Source of the DNA: Pseudoxanthomonas sp. JBR18
Lineage (GTDB): Bacteria > Pseudomonadota > Gammaproteobacteria > Xanthomonadales > Xanthomonadaceae
NCBI RefSeq assembly: GCF_028198165.1
Contig: NZ_CP116339.1
Location: 4,347,001-4,411,000 of the forward strand
Direction of reading: 5' to 3'
Length of the DNA: 64,000 bases
Part shown: one piece after another, positions 12,029 through 20,204 of the stretch
Position numbering within the stretch: position 1 is the stretch's first letter
How the letters are laid out: each line of letters opens with the position of its first letter
Translations under genes and position numbers: made by a program
The notes under the pieces: model-generated
What the model saw: only the letters and a program-made list of their open reading frames with translations
Database searches by the model: none
Told to the model about the DNA's origin: nothing

Positions 12029-12397
12029 ATGGCGCACGCTGGAGACCCCACGGCTGCCTGCACGCGGGTGCTGGCCCTGGATGCACTGCTGGCCGAGGAC
12101 CGGCTCGACGACGCCATCGAGGCCGGGCTGATGGAACTGGACCTGGAAGCATCCGTGGACGCGCGCTGCCAGGACGCCCTGCTCCGCGTGGCCGCGATGC
12201 AGCGACAGTTGGCCGCGCAATGGGCGGCCCGGGCACGCTACGAGGCGCGCACCGCGCGCCTGCAGCGCCGTGCCGCCGAACGCCAGGCCCGTCGCACGCC
12301 GCCGCCGGCACCGGCCAGCAAGCCCGCACTGCCGCCCGCCGTGGCCGCCGCGCTGGCCCGCGCCAAGGCCCGCGCCGCTGGACCCTCGCGCACGTGA
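12029..12397 (+). CDS. Small uncharacterised Ala/Arg-rich helical protein
   Basis: A 122-residue protein with no recognised domain. It is predicted largely helical from composition (LALDALLAEDRLDDAIEAGLMELDL, then long Arg/Ala-rich helices), with a proline-rich linker (TPPPAPASKPALPP) and a basic C-terminus. GAGG just before the ATG and tight packing between an enoyl-CoA hydratase (4-base gap) and nth (GTGA overlap) support it being expressed. Linkage to nth suggests co-transcription, not necessarily shared function. Confidence 0.65.
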   Translation: MAHAGDPTAACTRVLALDALLAEDRLDDAIEAGLMELDLEASVDARCQDALLRVAAMQRQLAAQWAARARYEARTARLQRRAAERQARRTPPPAPASKPALPPAVAAALARAKARAAGPSRT

Positions 12398-13077
12398 GCG
12401 CCACCGTCGCACGCCGCGGCCGCACGCTCACGCGCGCGGAGATCGCCGAGCTGTTCTCGCGTCTGGCCGAACTCAACCCGACCCCGACCACCGAGCTGGA
12501 ATACACCACGCCGTTCGAGCTGCTGGTGGCCGTCACCCTCTCGGCGCAGGCCACGGACGTGGGCGTCAACAAGGCCACCCGCCGCCTGTTCCCGGTCGCC
12601 AACACGCCGCAGGCCATCCTCGATCTGGGCGAGGAAGGGCTGAAGCGCTACATCTCCACCATCGGCCTGTTCAACGCCAAGGCCAGGAACGTCATCGCCG
12701 CGTGCCGGATCCTGGTCGAGCAACACGGCGGCGAAGTACCGCGTTCGCGCGAGGCCCTGGAGGCCCTGCCCGGCGTCGGTCGCAAGACCGCCAACGTGGT
12801 GCTCAACACCGCTTTCGGCGAATCGACCATGGCGGTGGACACGCACATCTTCCGCGTCGCCAACCGCACCGGGCTGGCGCCTGGCAAGGACGTGCGCGCG
12901 GTCGAAGACACCCTGGTCAAGGTGATTCCGGCCAATTACCTGTACAACGCGCACCACTGGCTGATCCTGCACGGGCGCTATGTCTGCAAGGCCCGCAAGC
13001 CGGACTGCCCGCAATGCGTGATCCGCGACCTGTGCCGGTTCAAGGACAAGACGCCGGACAGTGACGCGGTGCGCTGA
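12394..13077 (+). CDS. nth: Endonuclease III (DNA glycosylase/AP lyase)
   Basis: A 227-residue base-excision-repair enzyme that removes oxidised pyrimidines and cleaves the AP site. The helix-hairpin-helix LPGVGRKTANVVL contains the catalytic Lys, and VDTHIFRV holds the catalytic Asp. The C-terminal cluster C-x6-C-x2-C-x5-C (CKARKPDCPQCVIRDLC) is the 4Fe-4S site. The start is a GTG overlapping the stop of the preceding small gene (GTGA); earlier in-frame starts would run antiparallel to nothing conserved. Length is close to the 211 residues of E. coli Nth. Confidence 0.96.
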   Translation: MSATVARRGRTLTRAEIAELFSRLAELNPTPTTELEYTTPFELLVAVTLSAQATDVGVNKATRRLFPVANTPQAILDLGEEGLKRYISTIGLFNAKARNVIAACRILVEQHGGEVPRSREALEALPGVGRKTANVVLNTAFGESTMAVDTHIFRVANRTGLAPGKDVRAVEDTLVKVIPANYLYNAHHWLILHGRYVCKARKPDCPQCVIRDLCRFKDKTPDSDAVR

Positions 13078-13113
13078 GCCAACCTCCGCAACGGCGGCGA
13101 TACAGCACCGCAA

Positions 13114-13140
13114 GGGCGCCGGACGATCGGTCCGGCGCCC
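13114..13140. terminator. Bidirectional hairpin between nth and the SulP gene
   Basis: GGGCGCCGGAC and GTCCGGCGCCC form a perfect 11-bp stem with loop GATCG, midway between two convergent genes. There is no strong T run on either side. Confidence 0.6.
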
Positions 13141-13196
13141 CGCGCTTACAAGACCTCCCGCAGCCCATGCGATTCGGGCAACCGGAACACGCGGCG

Positions 13197-14759
13197 TCAG
13201 GCCGGTTTGAGCCCAACCCGCGAGGCGCCGGTGCCTTCGGTCCGCGTTCCGAGCGCCTGCCAGTCGACCACCAACGCATTGCCACGTGCGGCGGCGTTGC
13301 GGGCGAAGTCGCGCAGCAGCTCCAGACAGGCGTGGTCCACGTGCCGTAGCTTGCTCACGTCCAGGTGCAGCTCACGCCCTGGCGGCACGCGCTCCAACGT
13401 GCGCGCCATCTCCGGCACGCGCAGGAAGGTGGCCGAACCATCCAGGGCCAGCACTAGGCGGTTGCCCTCGCCTTCCGGCTCGTGCACGTCGACCTTCAGG
13501 CGCGAGGAATGCAGCGACAGGCGCAGCAACGACAGCGCGAAGCCCACGATCACCCCGGTCAGCAGGTCGGTGGCGACGATCACCGCCGTGGTCGCCAGAT
13601 AGACCGCCGCGGTCCCACGGCCGTAGGCCGCCAGCGACTTGACCTGCTTGAGGTTGATCATCTTGATGCCGGTGAACACCAGGATGCCGGCCAGGCAGGC
13701 CACCGGCGTCATCCGCAGCAGCCACGGCACCAGCATGGCGAACACCAGCAGCCAGCATGCGTGCAGGATGGCCGACATGCGCGTGGCCGCGTTGGCCTGC
13801 ACATTGGCCGCGCTGCGCACGATCACCCCGGTCATCGGCAAGGCACCGAGGAACCCGCACACCATGTTGCCCACGCCCTGCGCGGCCAGCTCGCGGTCGT
13901 ACCGGGTCCGCACGCCGGTATGCATGCGATCCACCGCCGCGGCCGACAGCAACGTCTCGGCACTGGCGATGAAGGCGAAGGTCAGCGCCGAGACCAGCAG
14001 CGTGGTGTCCAGCAGGCCTGCGAGGTCGGCCACGCTGGGCATCGCGATGGCCGACAACAGGTTGGTGGGGACGTCGACCTTCTTCACCTCCACGCCCATC
14101 AGTTGCACGGCGGCAGTGATGCCGACCACGGCGAGCAGCGCACCGGGCACGAAACGCAGCCTGGCCGGTCGCAGCTTTTCCCAGCCCAGCATGATCGCGA
14201 TGGTGCCCAGCCCCACCAGCAGCGCCGCGGAGCCCGCGCCGCCGGTGAGCGCCTGCCACAGCACGGCCGGCAAGGCCGCGAAGTTCTCCAGGCCGCGGGC
14301 CTTGGGACTGGCGTCCATCAACACGTGCGACTGTGAGGCCACGATCAGGATGCCGATCCCCGAAAGCATCCCGGCCACGACCGCCGGCGAGGTCATGCGG
14401 AACCAGACCCCGGCGCGGCACAGCCCGGCCACGAGCTGGATCAACCCGGCCAGCAGCACCACCGGCCCGAGCGCGGCCACCCCGTGCTGGCGCACCAGTT
14501 CGAACACCAGCACCGCCAGGCCGGCGGCGGGCCCGCTGACCTGCAGCGGCGAGCCGGCGATCATGCCGACCAGCAGGCCGCCGACGATGCCGGTGATCAG
14601 GCCCGAGGCCGGCGGCATGCCCGAGGCGATGGCGATGCCCATGCACAGCGGCAGGGCGACAAGGAAGACCACGATCGAGGCCAGCAGGTCGCGGCCGAAC
14701 AGGCCCTGGGAGAAGTAGCCGGCACGCGCCGGGGGCGCGGAAGGCGTCGAAGCGCTCAT
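13197..14759 (-). CDS. SulP-family anion transporter with STAS domain (probable bicarbonate/sulfate transporter)
   Basis: A 520-residue inner-membrane transporter of the SulP/SLC26 family. It has about 12 hydrophobic segments starting at LLASIVVFLVALPLCMGIAI, including the conserved GPAAGLAVLVFEL and SAETLLSAAAVDRM motifs, and a C-terminal cytoplasmic STAS domain (about residues 410-510: LHLDVSKLRHVDHACLELL). Substrate is not set by the sequence, but the gene follows a beta-carbonic anhydrase by 13 bases, which argues for bicarbonate import or export coupled to CO2 hydration. A GGAGG ribosome-binding site precedes the ATG. Confidence 0.88.
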   Translation of the reverse strand: MSASTPSAPPARAGYFSQGLFGRDLLASIVVFLVALPLCMGIAIASGMPPASGLITGIVGGLLVGMIAGSPLQVSGPAAGLAVLVFELVRQHGVAALGPVVLLAGLIQLVAGLCRAGVWFRMTSPAVVAGMLSGIGILIVASQSHVLMDASPKARGLENFAALPAVLWQALTGGAGSAALLVGLGTIAIMLGWEKLRPARLRFVPGALLAVVGITAAVQLMGVEVKKVDVPTNLLSAIAMPSVADLAGLLDTTLLVSALTFAFIASAETLLSAAAVDRMHTGVRTRYDRELAAQGVGNMVCGFLGALPMTGVIVRSAANVQANAATRMSAILHACWLLVFAMLVPWLLRMTPVACLAGILVFTGIKMINLKQVKSLAAYGRGTAAVYLATTAVIVATDLLTGVIVGFALSLLRLSLHSSRLKVDVHEPEGEGNRLVLALDGSATFLRVPEMARTLERVPPGRELHLDVSKLRHVDHACLELLRDFARNAAARGNALVVDWQALGTRTEGTGASRVGLKPA

Positions 14760-14772
14760 GGTTGGGCCTCCT

Positions 14773-15465
14773 TCACGCGGCAACGTCTTGGAACTGCGTG
14801 AGCAGGCCCAGACGCGCTGGCGGCGTCGCTTCCGGCGCGGCGCCGTCCACAGCCGAGAGCAGCGGCGCGAAGCGCCCCGTGGCCGCATCGAATGCGCGGA
14901 TGTCGCCGGCAGCGATGTCGTAGATCCAGCCGTGGATACGCAGCGTGCCGTGGGCCAAGCGCGTGGCCACCAGCGGCTGGGTGCGCAGGTGGTCCAGCTG
15001 GGAAATGATGTTTTCCTCGGTCAGGCAGGCCAGGCAGTCGCTGGCGTGCGCATGGCCGTGCGAAGCCGCCACGTGGCGGGCGGTATCGGCATGGCGCAGC
15101 CAGGCAGCCACCGATGGCAGGCCATCCAGCGATTCGGGCTTGAGCACGGCCTTCATCGCACCGCAGTCGGTGTGCCCGCACACCACGATATTGGACACGC
15201 CCAGCACGCCCACGGCGTACTCGATGGCCGCGGTCACACCACCGACGTGGTTGGAATACGGCGGCACGATGTTGCCGATGTTGCGCAGGACGAACAGTTC
15301 GCCCGGACCGGCGTTGAACATCAGCTCGGGCATCACCCGTGAGTCGGCGCAGGTGATGAAGAAGGTATGCGGGGTCTGGCCCGAGGCGAGGCGTTCGAAG
15401 ACCTCTTGCTGTTCGGGATAGATGTGTTCGCGGAAATGGCTGAAACCTGCAAGCAAGGCTTCCAT
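14773..15465 (-). CDS. can: Beta-carbonic anhydrase
   Basis: A 230-residue beta-class carbonic anhydrase interconverting CO2 and bicarbonate. The zinc ligands and catalytic dyad are visible: C39-x-D41-x-R43 (ITCADSRVMPELM) and H98/C101 (CGHTDCGAMKAV). NVGNIV-type and GGVTAAIEYAV segments fit the family. The ATG at 15465 follows AGAGGTG; the longer open frame to 15561 has no support. It is the first gene of a two-gene unit with the SulP transporter. Confidence 0.95.
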   Translation of the reverse strand: MEALLAGFSHFREHIYPEQQEVFERLASGQTPHTFFITCADSRVMPELMFNAGPGELFVLRNIGNIVPPYSNHVGGVTAAIEYAVGVLGVSNIVVCGHTDCGAMKAVLKPESLDGLPSVAAWLRHADTARHVAASHGHAHASDCLACLTEENIISQLDHLRTQPLVATRLAHGTLRIHGWIYDIAAGDIRAFDAATGRFAPLLSAVDGAAPEATPPARLGLLTQFQDVAA

Positions 15466-15604
15466 GGGGGGCACCTCTTTTGGGGGGACGCAGCGGACCA
15501 CGCGGCAACGCGATGCGTGCCGGCGGTAGGAAAGTGGGAAAGCAGATGGACGACGGCGCACGACGACCGCGCCACCAGGGCGTCAGCCAGTCAAGCGGCG
15601 GGGG

Positions 15605-15937
15605 TCAGGCCCACGGTGGGCGCAGCAGGGTGTCGGGCAATGCGCCGGCGGCGAGGATCGCGGTGGTACGCGCATGCGTCGGATCCACGGCACAGACGGA
15701 CCACACGAACGGCGGCAGTGGATACCCGTCGTCGGGGATGTCTTGCCCGGCCGCCCAGGCGCCGCCCTCCTCCACCGGAACGCCCAAGCCGTCTTCGGAT
15801 ACGCCATGCAGGTCAGCACGACCGCTTGGGGCGTCCAGCTCGAATGCACGCGCCTGTCCTGGCAACTGCAGGCATGCGAATGCCAGCAAGAGTGTCATGC
15901 AGGCAAGGCGGCAGCGGTGGACAAGGCCGACGGTCAT
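15605..15937 (-). CDS. Small secreted protein of unknown function
   Basis: A 110-residue reading with a plausible signal peptide (CMTLLLAFACLQLPGQARA, cleavage before FELDAP). The mature part is short, acidic and proline-containing (DDGYPLPPFVWSVCAVDP) with no recognised domain. No strong ribosome-binding site precedes the ATG at 15937. The gene could be real, since codon use resembles its neighbours, but it may be a chance frame. The 130 bases between it and the carbonic anhydrase show nothing else. Confidence 0.45.
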   Translation of the reverse strand: MTVGLVHRCRLACMTLLLAFACLQLPGQARAFELDAPSGRADLHGVSEDGLGVPVEEGGAWAAGQDIPDDGYPLPPFVWSVCAVDPTHARTTAILAAGALPDTLLRPPWA

Positions 15938-16051
15938 GTCATGGACCGTAGCGAATGCGTCAATTTTGTTGCAAGTGCTGCACAGCACAAAATTCATCTT
16001 CCGGCTGGCGCGTGCAGGGACGCCTGGAACCGGTGTCACATTGGAAGGCGC

Positions 16052-16092
16052 TAAAAACAGGCGGCGGCGGGACTTGCGTCCCACCGCCGCCT
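16052..16092 (-). terminator. Rho-independent terminator of the porin gene
   Basis: On the minus strand, a 14-bp stem with one mismatch (AGGCGGCGGTGGGA / TCCCGCCGCCGCCT) with loop CGCAAG is followed by GTTTTTAG. It begins 28 bases after the porin stop. Confidence 0.8.
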
Positions 16093-16119
16093 GCGGATCA
16101 CGATTGGATGACGATGTCG

Positions 16120-17331
16120 TTAGAAGGACACATCGCCCCACACACCGAACTCCTTGGTATGCAGATCCAGGGTGGTGTCGTTCTCGTTCTTGGTGTCCTT
16201 GTACACGGCAGCCAGCTTGAAGCCCTTGGTGATCGGGAACTCGACACCCAGGTCGAAGTACTTGTTCTCACGACTCGGGTCGACATCCTTGCTGGTGTTG
16301 GCCTTGTCGTAACGGGCGAAGGCATTGATGCCAGAGGCCGTCAGCGGGACCGCGCCCCACACCGACCAGCCATCGGCCTTGTCGTCGACCACGTTGGTCA
16401 CCGCCCAGTTCTTGGCCTGGAACCACTCGGCACCCAGGCGATAGCCCGACGGCGCGGCGTAGGCGACCATGGCGTTGACGCGCTCTGCGGTCTGCGGCGG
16501 ATCGACGTTCTCGGTCTCCTGGCCGCGCTTGCCGTTGTAGCCACCCACGGCGATGATCATGTTGTCCATCGGCGCGAAGCCAACGCGCGCTTCCACGTCC
16601 ACGCCCTTGCTACGGCTGAAGTTGCGATAGCCGCGGCCGTTGACCACCGAAACCGCGTAATTGGCCATGCCACCGGCCAGCTCGCCGCTGGCGTGCACAC
16701 CCCAGTCAGACGAGGTGCCGTAGGACAGGCGATCGGTCAGGGTGTTCTCGACATAGCGATAGCCCCAGAACTTCTCGGCGTACGGGATCCACGGCATGTC
16801 GGTGGCACCGACGCGGAACACGAAGGCGTCGTCGAACTTGCCCTGCAGATAGGCCTTCTTGACGAACACTTCGGTGTTGCCGATGGCCGACAGGTACTGG
16901 AAGTCGGTCGTCAGGTTGGCCGACCAGATGTCATTGAACTTGTGGTCGACCGTCAGGTAGAAGCGCTTGACGTCGAAGCCCGTGCCGGTGGCGTCGGTCT
17001 TGGAGCCGTTGTCCTTTTGATCGATGCTGGTGGCATCGAAGAACATGCGTCCGCCGATCTTGGTGTCGTTCACCAGCTTGGCCAGCTTGTCGACGGTCTT
17101 CTGGGTCTCGGCCACCGACTCAGTGGCCTTGGCCTGGACCACGTTCACATCGGACTGCGCATCGGCCTGCGCCTGCAGCGCGTCGATCTGCGCCTGCAGC
17201 TGGGCGACCTGCGCCTGCAGCTGCTGCAACTGTTCGGCCGACACCTGCTGGGCACTGGCGGAACCACTAAGGGCAAGGCCGGTCAGGCCGAGACTCGCGA
17301 CGATGGCGGTTGCGAGCAGATTGGAACGCAT
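16120..17331 (-). CDS. oprO: Phosphate-selective porin, OprO/OprP family
   Basis: A 403-residue outer-membrane porin expected to admit phosphate or polyphosphate. It has a signal peptide (ATAIVASLGLTGLALSGSASA), an N-terminal coiled coil (residues about 24-90, repeated LQAQ heptads), then a beta-barrel with alternating aromatic strands ending in the C-terminal Phe (WGDVSF) needed for barrel insertion. GTGGAGAC lies before the ATG; the open frame to 17460 is not supported. It is divergent from pstS with Pho-box-like sites in between, consistent with phosphate-starvation induction. Confidence 0.85.
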   Translation of the reverse strand: MRSNLLATAIVASLGLTGLALSGSASAQQVSAEQLQQLQAQVAQLQAQIDALQAQADAQSDVNVVQAKATESVAETQKTVDKLAKLVNDTKIGGRMFFDATSIDQKDNGSKTDATGTGFDVKRFYLTVDHKFNDIWSANLTTDFQYLSAIGNTEVFVKKAYLQGKFDDAFVFRVGATDMPWIPYAEKFWGYRYVENTLTDRLSYGTSSDWGVHASGELAGGMANYAVSVVNGRGYRNFSRSKGVDVEARVGFAPMDNMIIAVGGYNGKRGQETENVDPPQTAERVNAMVAYAAPSGYRLGAEWFQAKNWAVTNVVDDKADGWSVWGAVPLTASGINAFARYDKANTSKDVDPSRENKYFDLGVEFPITKGFKLAAVYKDTKNENDTTLDLHTKEFGVWGDVSF

Positions 17332-17416
17332 GGGAAGGTCTCCACGAGGTTGGGTTGAATGCAGCGATGCAGACCCCGCTTCAGGAGGGGGTCGGCGTGT
17401 GAACGAAGTGAAGATT

Positions 17417-17457
17417 CCGTCAAGTCGATGACAGCCCGGCGTCATCTTTGTGTCATT
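17417..17457. promoter_or_regulatory. Pho-box-like sites between porin and pstS
   Basis: Two candidate PhoB sites lie in the 273-bp divergent region. On the minus strand, CTGTCATCGACTTGACGG (17417-17434) points toward the porin. On the plus strand, GTCAT at 17441 and GTCAT at 17452 are spaced 11 bp, the period of PhoB half-sites (consensus CTGTCAT-N4-CTGTCAT). The match is imperfect, but position between two phosphate-uptake genes supports it. Confidence 0.55.
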
Positions 17458-17529
17458 CAAAAGACAGTCGAGGACTGGATTCCAGACGATCTCGGCGCGT
17501 CACATTTCTGCAATGCCACTGCCGCGTAA

Positions 17530-17556
17530 CCATCATGGAACCGTCGTGGAATAGCG
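17530..17556 (+). promoter_or_regulatory. Pho-box-like element upstream of first pstS
   Basis: CCATCATGGAACCGTCGT (two seven-base half-sites with a 4-base spacer) followed by GG and AATAGCG. The same layout, half-site, four bases, half-site, two bases, AATAGCG, occurs upstream of the second pstS at 18907-18933. The shared AATAGCG is a candidate -10 or a further conserved element. Confidence 0.55.
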
Positions 17557-17604
17557 CCGGGCGCCCCACATGGCGCCGTCACCTTTCCACTCGAGGACTC
17601 AACC

Positions 17605-18621
17605 GTGACTTCCTTTCCCAAGGCCCGCCTTGCACTGGCCTTTGCCCTGGCTTCCAGCGTGTTCGCCGCCAACGCGACCGACGTGACTGGCGCAGGCTCC
17701 AGCTTCGTGTATCCCGTGCTGTCCAAGTGGTCGGCTGCCTATGCTGAAAAGAGCGGCAACCATGTGAACTACCAGTCCATCGGTTCCAGCGGCGGCATCG
17801 CGCAGATCAAGGCGGCCACGGTCGACTTCGGCGCCTCGGACAAGCCGCTGGACGCCGCCGACCTGGCCAAGTCCGGTCTGGGCCAGTTCCCGGTGGTCAT
17901 CGGCGGCATCGTGCCGGTGTTCAATGTGCCGGGCGTCGCGCCGGGCGCGATGAAGCTCGACGGCGCCACCCTGGCCGCCATCTTCATGGGCTCGATCACC
18001 AAGTGGAATGACCCGGCCATCGCCGCGCTCAACCCCGGCGTGACCTTGCCCGAGCTGCGCATCACCGTCGTGCACCGCTCCGACGGTTCGGGCACCAGTT
18101 TCAACTTCACCAACTACCTGTCCAAGGTCAGCCCGGAGTGGAAGTCCAAGGTGGGCGAAGGGACCTCGGTCACCTGGCCGACCGGCATCGGCGGCAAGGG
18201 CAACGAAGGCGTGTCGGCCTACGTGCGCCAGATCAAGGGTGGCGTCGGCTATGTCGAATACGCCTACGCCCTGCAGAACAAGCTTTCCTATGCCGCCATG
18301 CGCAATGCGGCTGGCAAGGTGGTGATGCCGGACGACCAGACCTTCTCGGCCGCCGCGGCGACCGCCGACTGGGCTTCGGCCAAGGACTTCAACCTGATCA
18401 TGACCAACGCCCCGGGCGCCAACGCGTGGCCGATCACCGCCACCACCTGGGCGATCATGTACAAGAAGCCCAAGAACGCCGCTCAGTCCAAGGCTGCGCT
18501 GGACTTCTTCAAGTGGTCCTTCGAGCAGGGCCAGGCCCAGGCCAAGGCGCTGGACTACGTGCCGCTGCCGGCCGAGCTGGTGCAGAAGATCGAGGCCTAC
18601 TGGGCCAGCAGCATCAAGTAA
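17605..18621 (+). CDS. pstS: Periplasmic phosphate-binding protein PstS (secreted paralogue)
   Basis: A 338-residue solute-binding protein delivering phosphate to the PstCAB transporter. A signal peptide ends near ASSVFAANA; the mature chain begins TDVTGAGSSFVYPVLSKW, the hallmark PstS phosphate-loop region, with further ligand motifs GSSGGIAQI, DFGASDKPL and HRSDGSGTSFNFTNYL. The start is a GTG with GAGGA 8 bases upstream. A strong hairpin follows the stop, so this paralogue can be made in excess of the permease genes. It is closely similar to the second pstS downstream. Confidence 0.95.
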   Translation: MTSFPKARLALAFALASSVFAANATDVTGAGSSFVYPVLSKWSAAYAEKSGNHVNYQSIGSSGGIAQIKAATVDFGASDKPLDAADLAKSGLGQFPVVIGGIVPVFNVPGVAPGAMKLDGATLAAIFMGSITKWNDPAIAALNPGVTLPELRITVVHRSDGSGTSFNFTNYLSKVSPEWKSKVGEGTSVTWPTGIGGKGNEGVSAYVRQIKGGVGYVEYAYALQNKLSYAAMRNAAGKVVMPDDQTFSAAAATADWASAKDFNLIMTNAPGANAWPITATTWAIMYKKPKNAAQSKAALDFFKWSFEQGQAQAKALDYVPLPAELVQKIEAYWASSIK

Positions 18622-18674
18622 GCGACGTCGGTGGACCGGTGCCAGCGTGCACCGGTGCCACCTTCGCGCGTCAG

Positions 18675-18702
18675 GCGGGCCCGGGATCACTCCCGGGCCC
18701 GC
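18675..18702 (+). terminator. Strong hairpin after first pstS
   Basis: GCGGGCCCGGGA and TCCCGGGCCCGC form a perfect 12-bp stem with tetraloop TCAC, followed by ATCGTTTCC. It separates the first pstS from the rest of the locus. Confidence 0.75.
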
Positions 18703-18897
18703 ATCGTTTCCAGTCGGTCATCAGACTGTCACGATCCCGTCCTGGCCATTGACCAGCGCGCATCCTGGAGTGGATTCGCGTCCGCCGCGCGCCATCGATG
18801 ACGCGATCAATCTTCAGCGAAATCCCCACCAATCCCTATGGAATCAAGCGCTCTGGTGCGGTCCATGCCGCGCTTGGGAGGCGCCGCCGGTCACGGC

Positions 18898-18933
18898 GTC
18901 ATGACCCTGTAACAAAACCATCATCCAATAGCG
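18898..18933 (+). promoter_or_regulatory. Pho box upstream of second pstS
   Basis: CTGTAACAAAACCATCAT (18907-18924) resembles the PhoB consensus and is preceded by GTCAT at 18898, giving three half-sites with an exact 11-bp period (18898, 18909, 18920). CC and AATAGCG follow, as at the first pstS. The rest of the 360-bp gap between the two pstS genes (18703-18897) shows nothing I can name. Confidence 0.65.
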
Positions 18934-18983
18934 TCAGCTGCCGGCCAGAACCGGCATCCGTGTCCCATTGACTGGAGTTGCTG

Positions 18984-20081
18984 ATGAACCTCAAGCCGGC
19001 CCGCGTGGCCCTGCTTTCCCTGTCCGTCGCCCTGGCCGTTGCCGCCTGCGGCAAGTCCGGCGACCAGGCCAACACCACCGCCACCGCGCCCGCCGACGGT
19101 GCCGCCGCCCAGGCGCCCGCGGCTGACAATCCCAATGCCGCACAGATATCCGGCGCCGGCTCCTCGTTCGTCTATCCGCTGGTCTCGCGCTGGTCAGCCG
19201 ACTACGCCGGCATCTCCGGCAACAAGGTCAACTACCAGTCCATCGGCTCGGGCGGCGGTATCGCCCAGATCAAGGCCGGCACCGTCGACTTCGGCGCCAG
19301 CGACAAGCCGCTGACGCCGGAAGAACTGGCCGAAGCCAACCTGGCCCAGTTCCCGGTCGCCATCGGCGGCGTGGTCCCGGTGGTCAATCTGGAAGGCGTG
19401 GACGCCGGCAAGCTGCGCCTGACCGGCCCGCTGCTGGCCGACATCTTCCTGGGCAAGGTCACCCAGTGGAACGACCCGGCCATCGTAGCGGCCAATCCCG
19501 ACCTCAAGCTGCCCGATACCAAGATCAGCCTGGTCCACCGCTCCGACGGCTCGGGCACCAGCTACAACTTCACCAACTACCTGTCCAAGGTCAGCCCGGA
19601 GTGGAAGGACAAGATCGGCGAAGGCACCTCGGTGCAGTGGCCGGGTGGCGTGGGCGGCAAGGGCAACGAAGGCGTGGCCTCGTACGTGAAGCAGATCAAG
19701 GGCGGCATCGGCTACGTCGAGCTGGCCTACGCGCTGCAGAGCGCCATGCCCTACACCGCCATGCAGAACGCCGCCGGGCAGTGGGTGCAGCCGAACGCCG
19801 AGACCTTCGCCGCCGCCGCCGAAAGCGCTGAGTGGGCCAATGCGAAGGACTTCGACCTGGTGATCACCAACGCGCCGGGCGAGCAGGCCTGGCCGATCAC
19901 CGCTACCACCTTCGTGCTGATGCGCAAGCAGGGCGATGCCAAGCACAACGCCGATGCGCTGGCCTTCTTCAAGTGGGCCTTCGCCAACGGCCAGAAGCAG
20001 GCCGACGAGCTGCATTACGTGCCGCTGCCGCAGCCGCTGGTGGACCAGATCTCCACCTACTGGGGCACTGCGTTCAAGTGA
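18984..20081 (+). CDS. pstS: Phosphate-binding lipoprotein PstS (second paralogue)
   Basis: A 365-residue PstS paralogue with a lipoprotein signal: MNLKPARVALLSLSVALAVA then A-C22-G, a good lipobox (VAAC). After a Thr/Ala/Pro-rich linker of about 30 residues the phosphate-binding domain repeats the motifs of its neighbour (GAGSSFVYPLVSRW, HRSDGSGTSYNFTNYL). It should be tethered to a membrane rather than freely periplasmic. The ATG at 18984 is preferred to TTG 18978 because TGGAG is correctly spaced. It has its own Pho-box-like site and is followed by a hairpin before pstC. Confidence 0.94.
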   Translation: MNLKPARVALLSLSVALAVAACGKSGDQANTTATAPADGAAAQAPAADNPNAAQISGAGSSFVYPLVSRWSADYAGISGNKVNYQSIGSGGGIAQIKAGTVDFGASDKPLTPEELAEANLAQFPVAIGGVVPVVNLEGVDAGKLRLTGPLLADIFLGKVTQWNDPAIVAANPDLKLPDTKISLVHRSDGSGTSYNFTNYLSKVSPEWKDKIGEGTSVQWPGGVGGKGNEGVASYVKQIKGGIGYVELAYALQSAMPYTAMQNAAGQWVQPNAETFAAAAESAEWANAKDFDLVITNAPGEQAWPITATTFVLMRKQGDAKHNADALAFFKWAFANGQKQADELHYVPLPQPLVDQISTYWGTAFK

Positions 20082-20087
20082 TGCCTT

Positions 20088-20115
20088 AGGCGGCCGTGCG
20101 AACGCACGGCCGCCT
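20088..20115 (+). terminator. Hairpin between second pstS and pstC
   Basis: AGGCGGCCGTGCG and CGCACGGCCGCCT form a perfect 13-bp stem separated by AA, with no T run. It may attenuate read-through into pstC or stabilise the pstS transcript; a full terminator is less likely. Confidence 0.5.
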
Positions 20116-20204
20116 GCCTGGCATGACCTGACGTTCCGCCCGCGGCGCCTTGCGCGCGCGGGTCCGCAACACCCAGGACCGATGCGTCCTTCCACGGATC
20201 TCCC

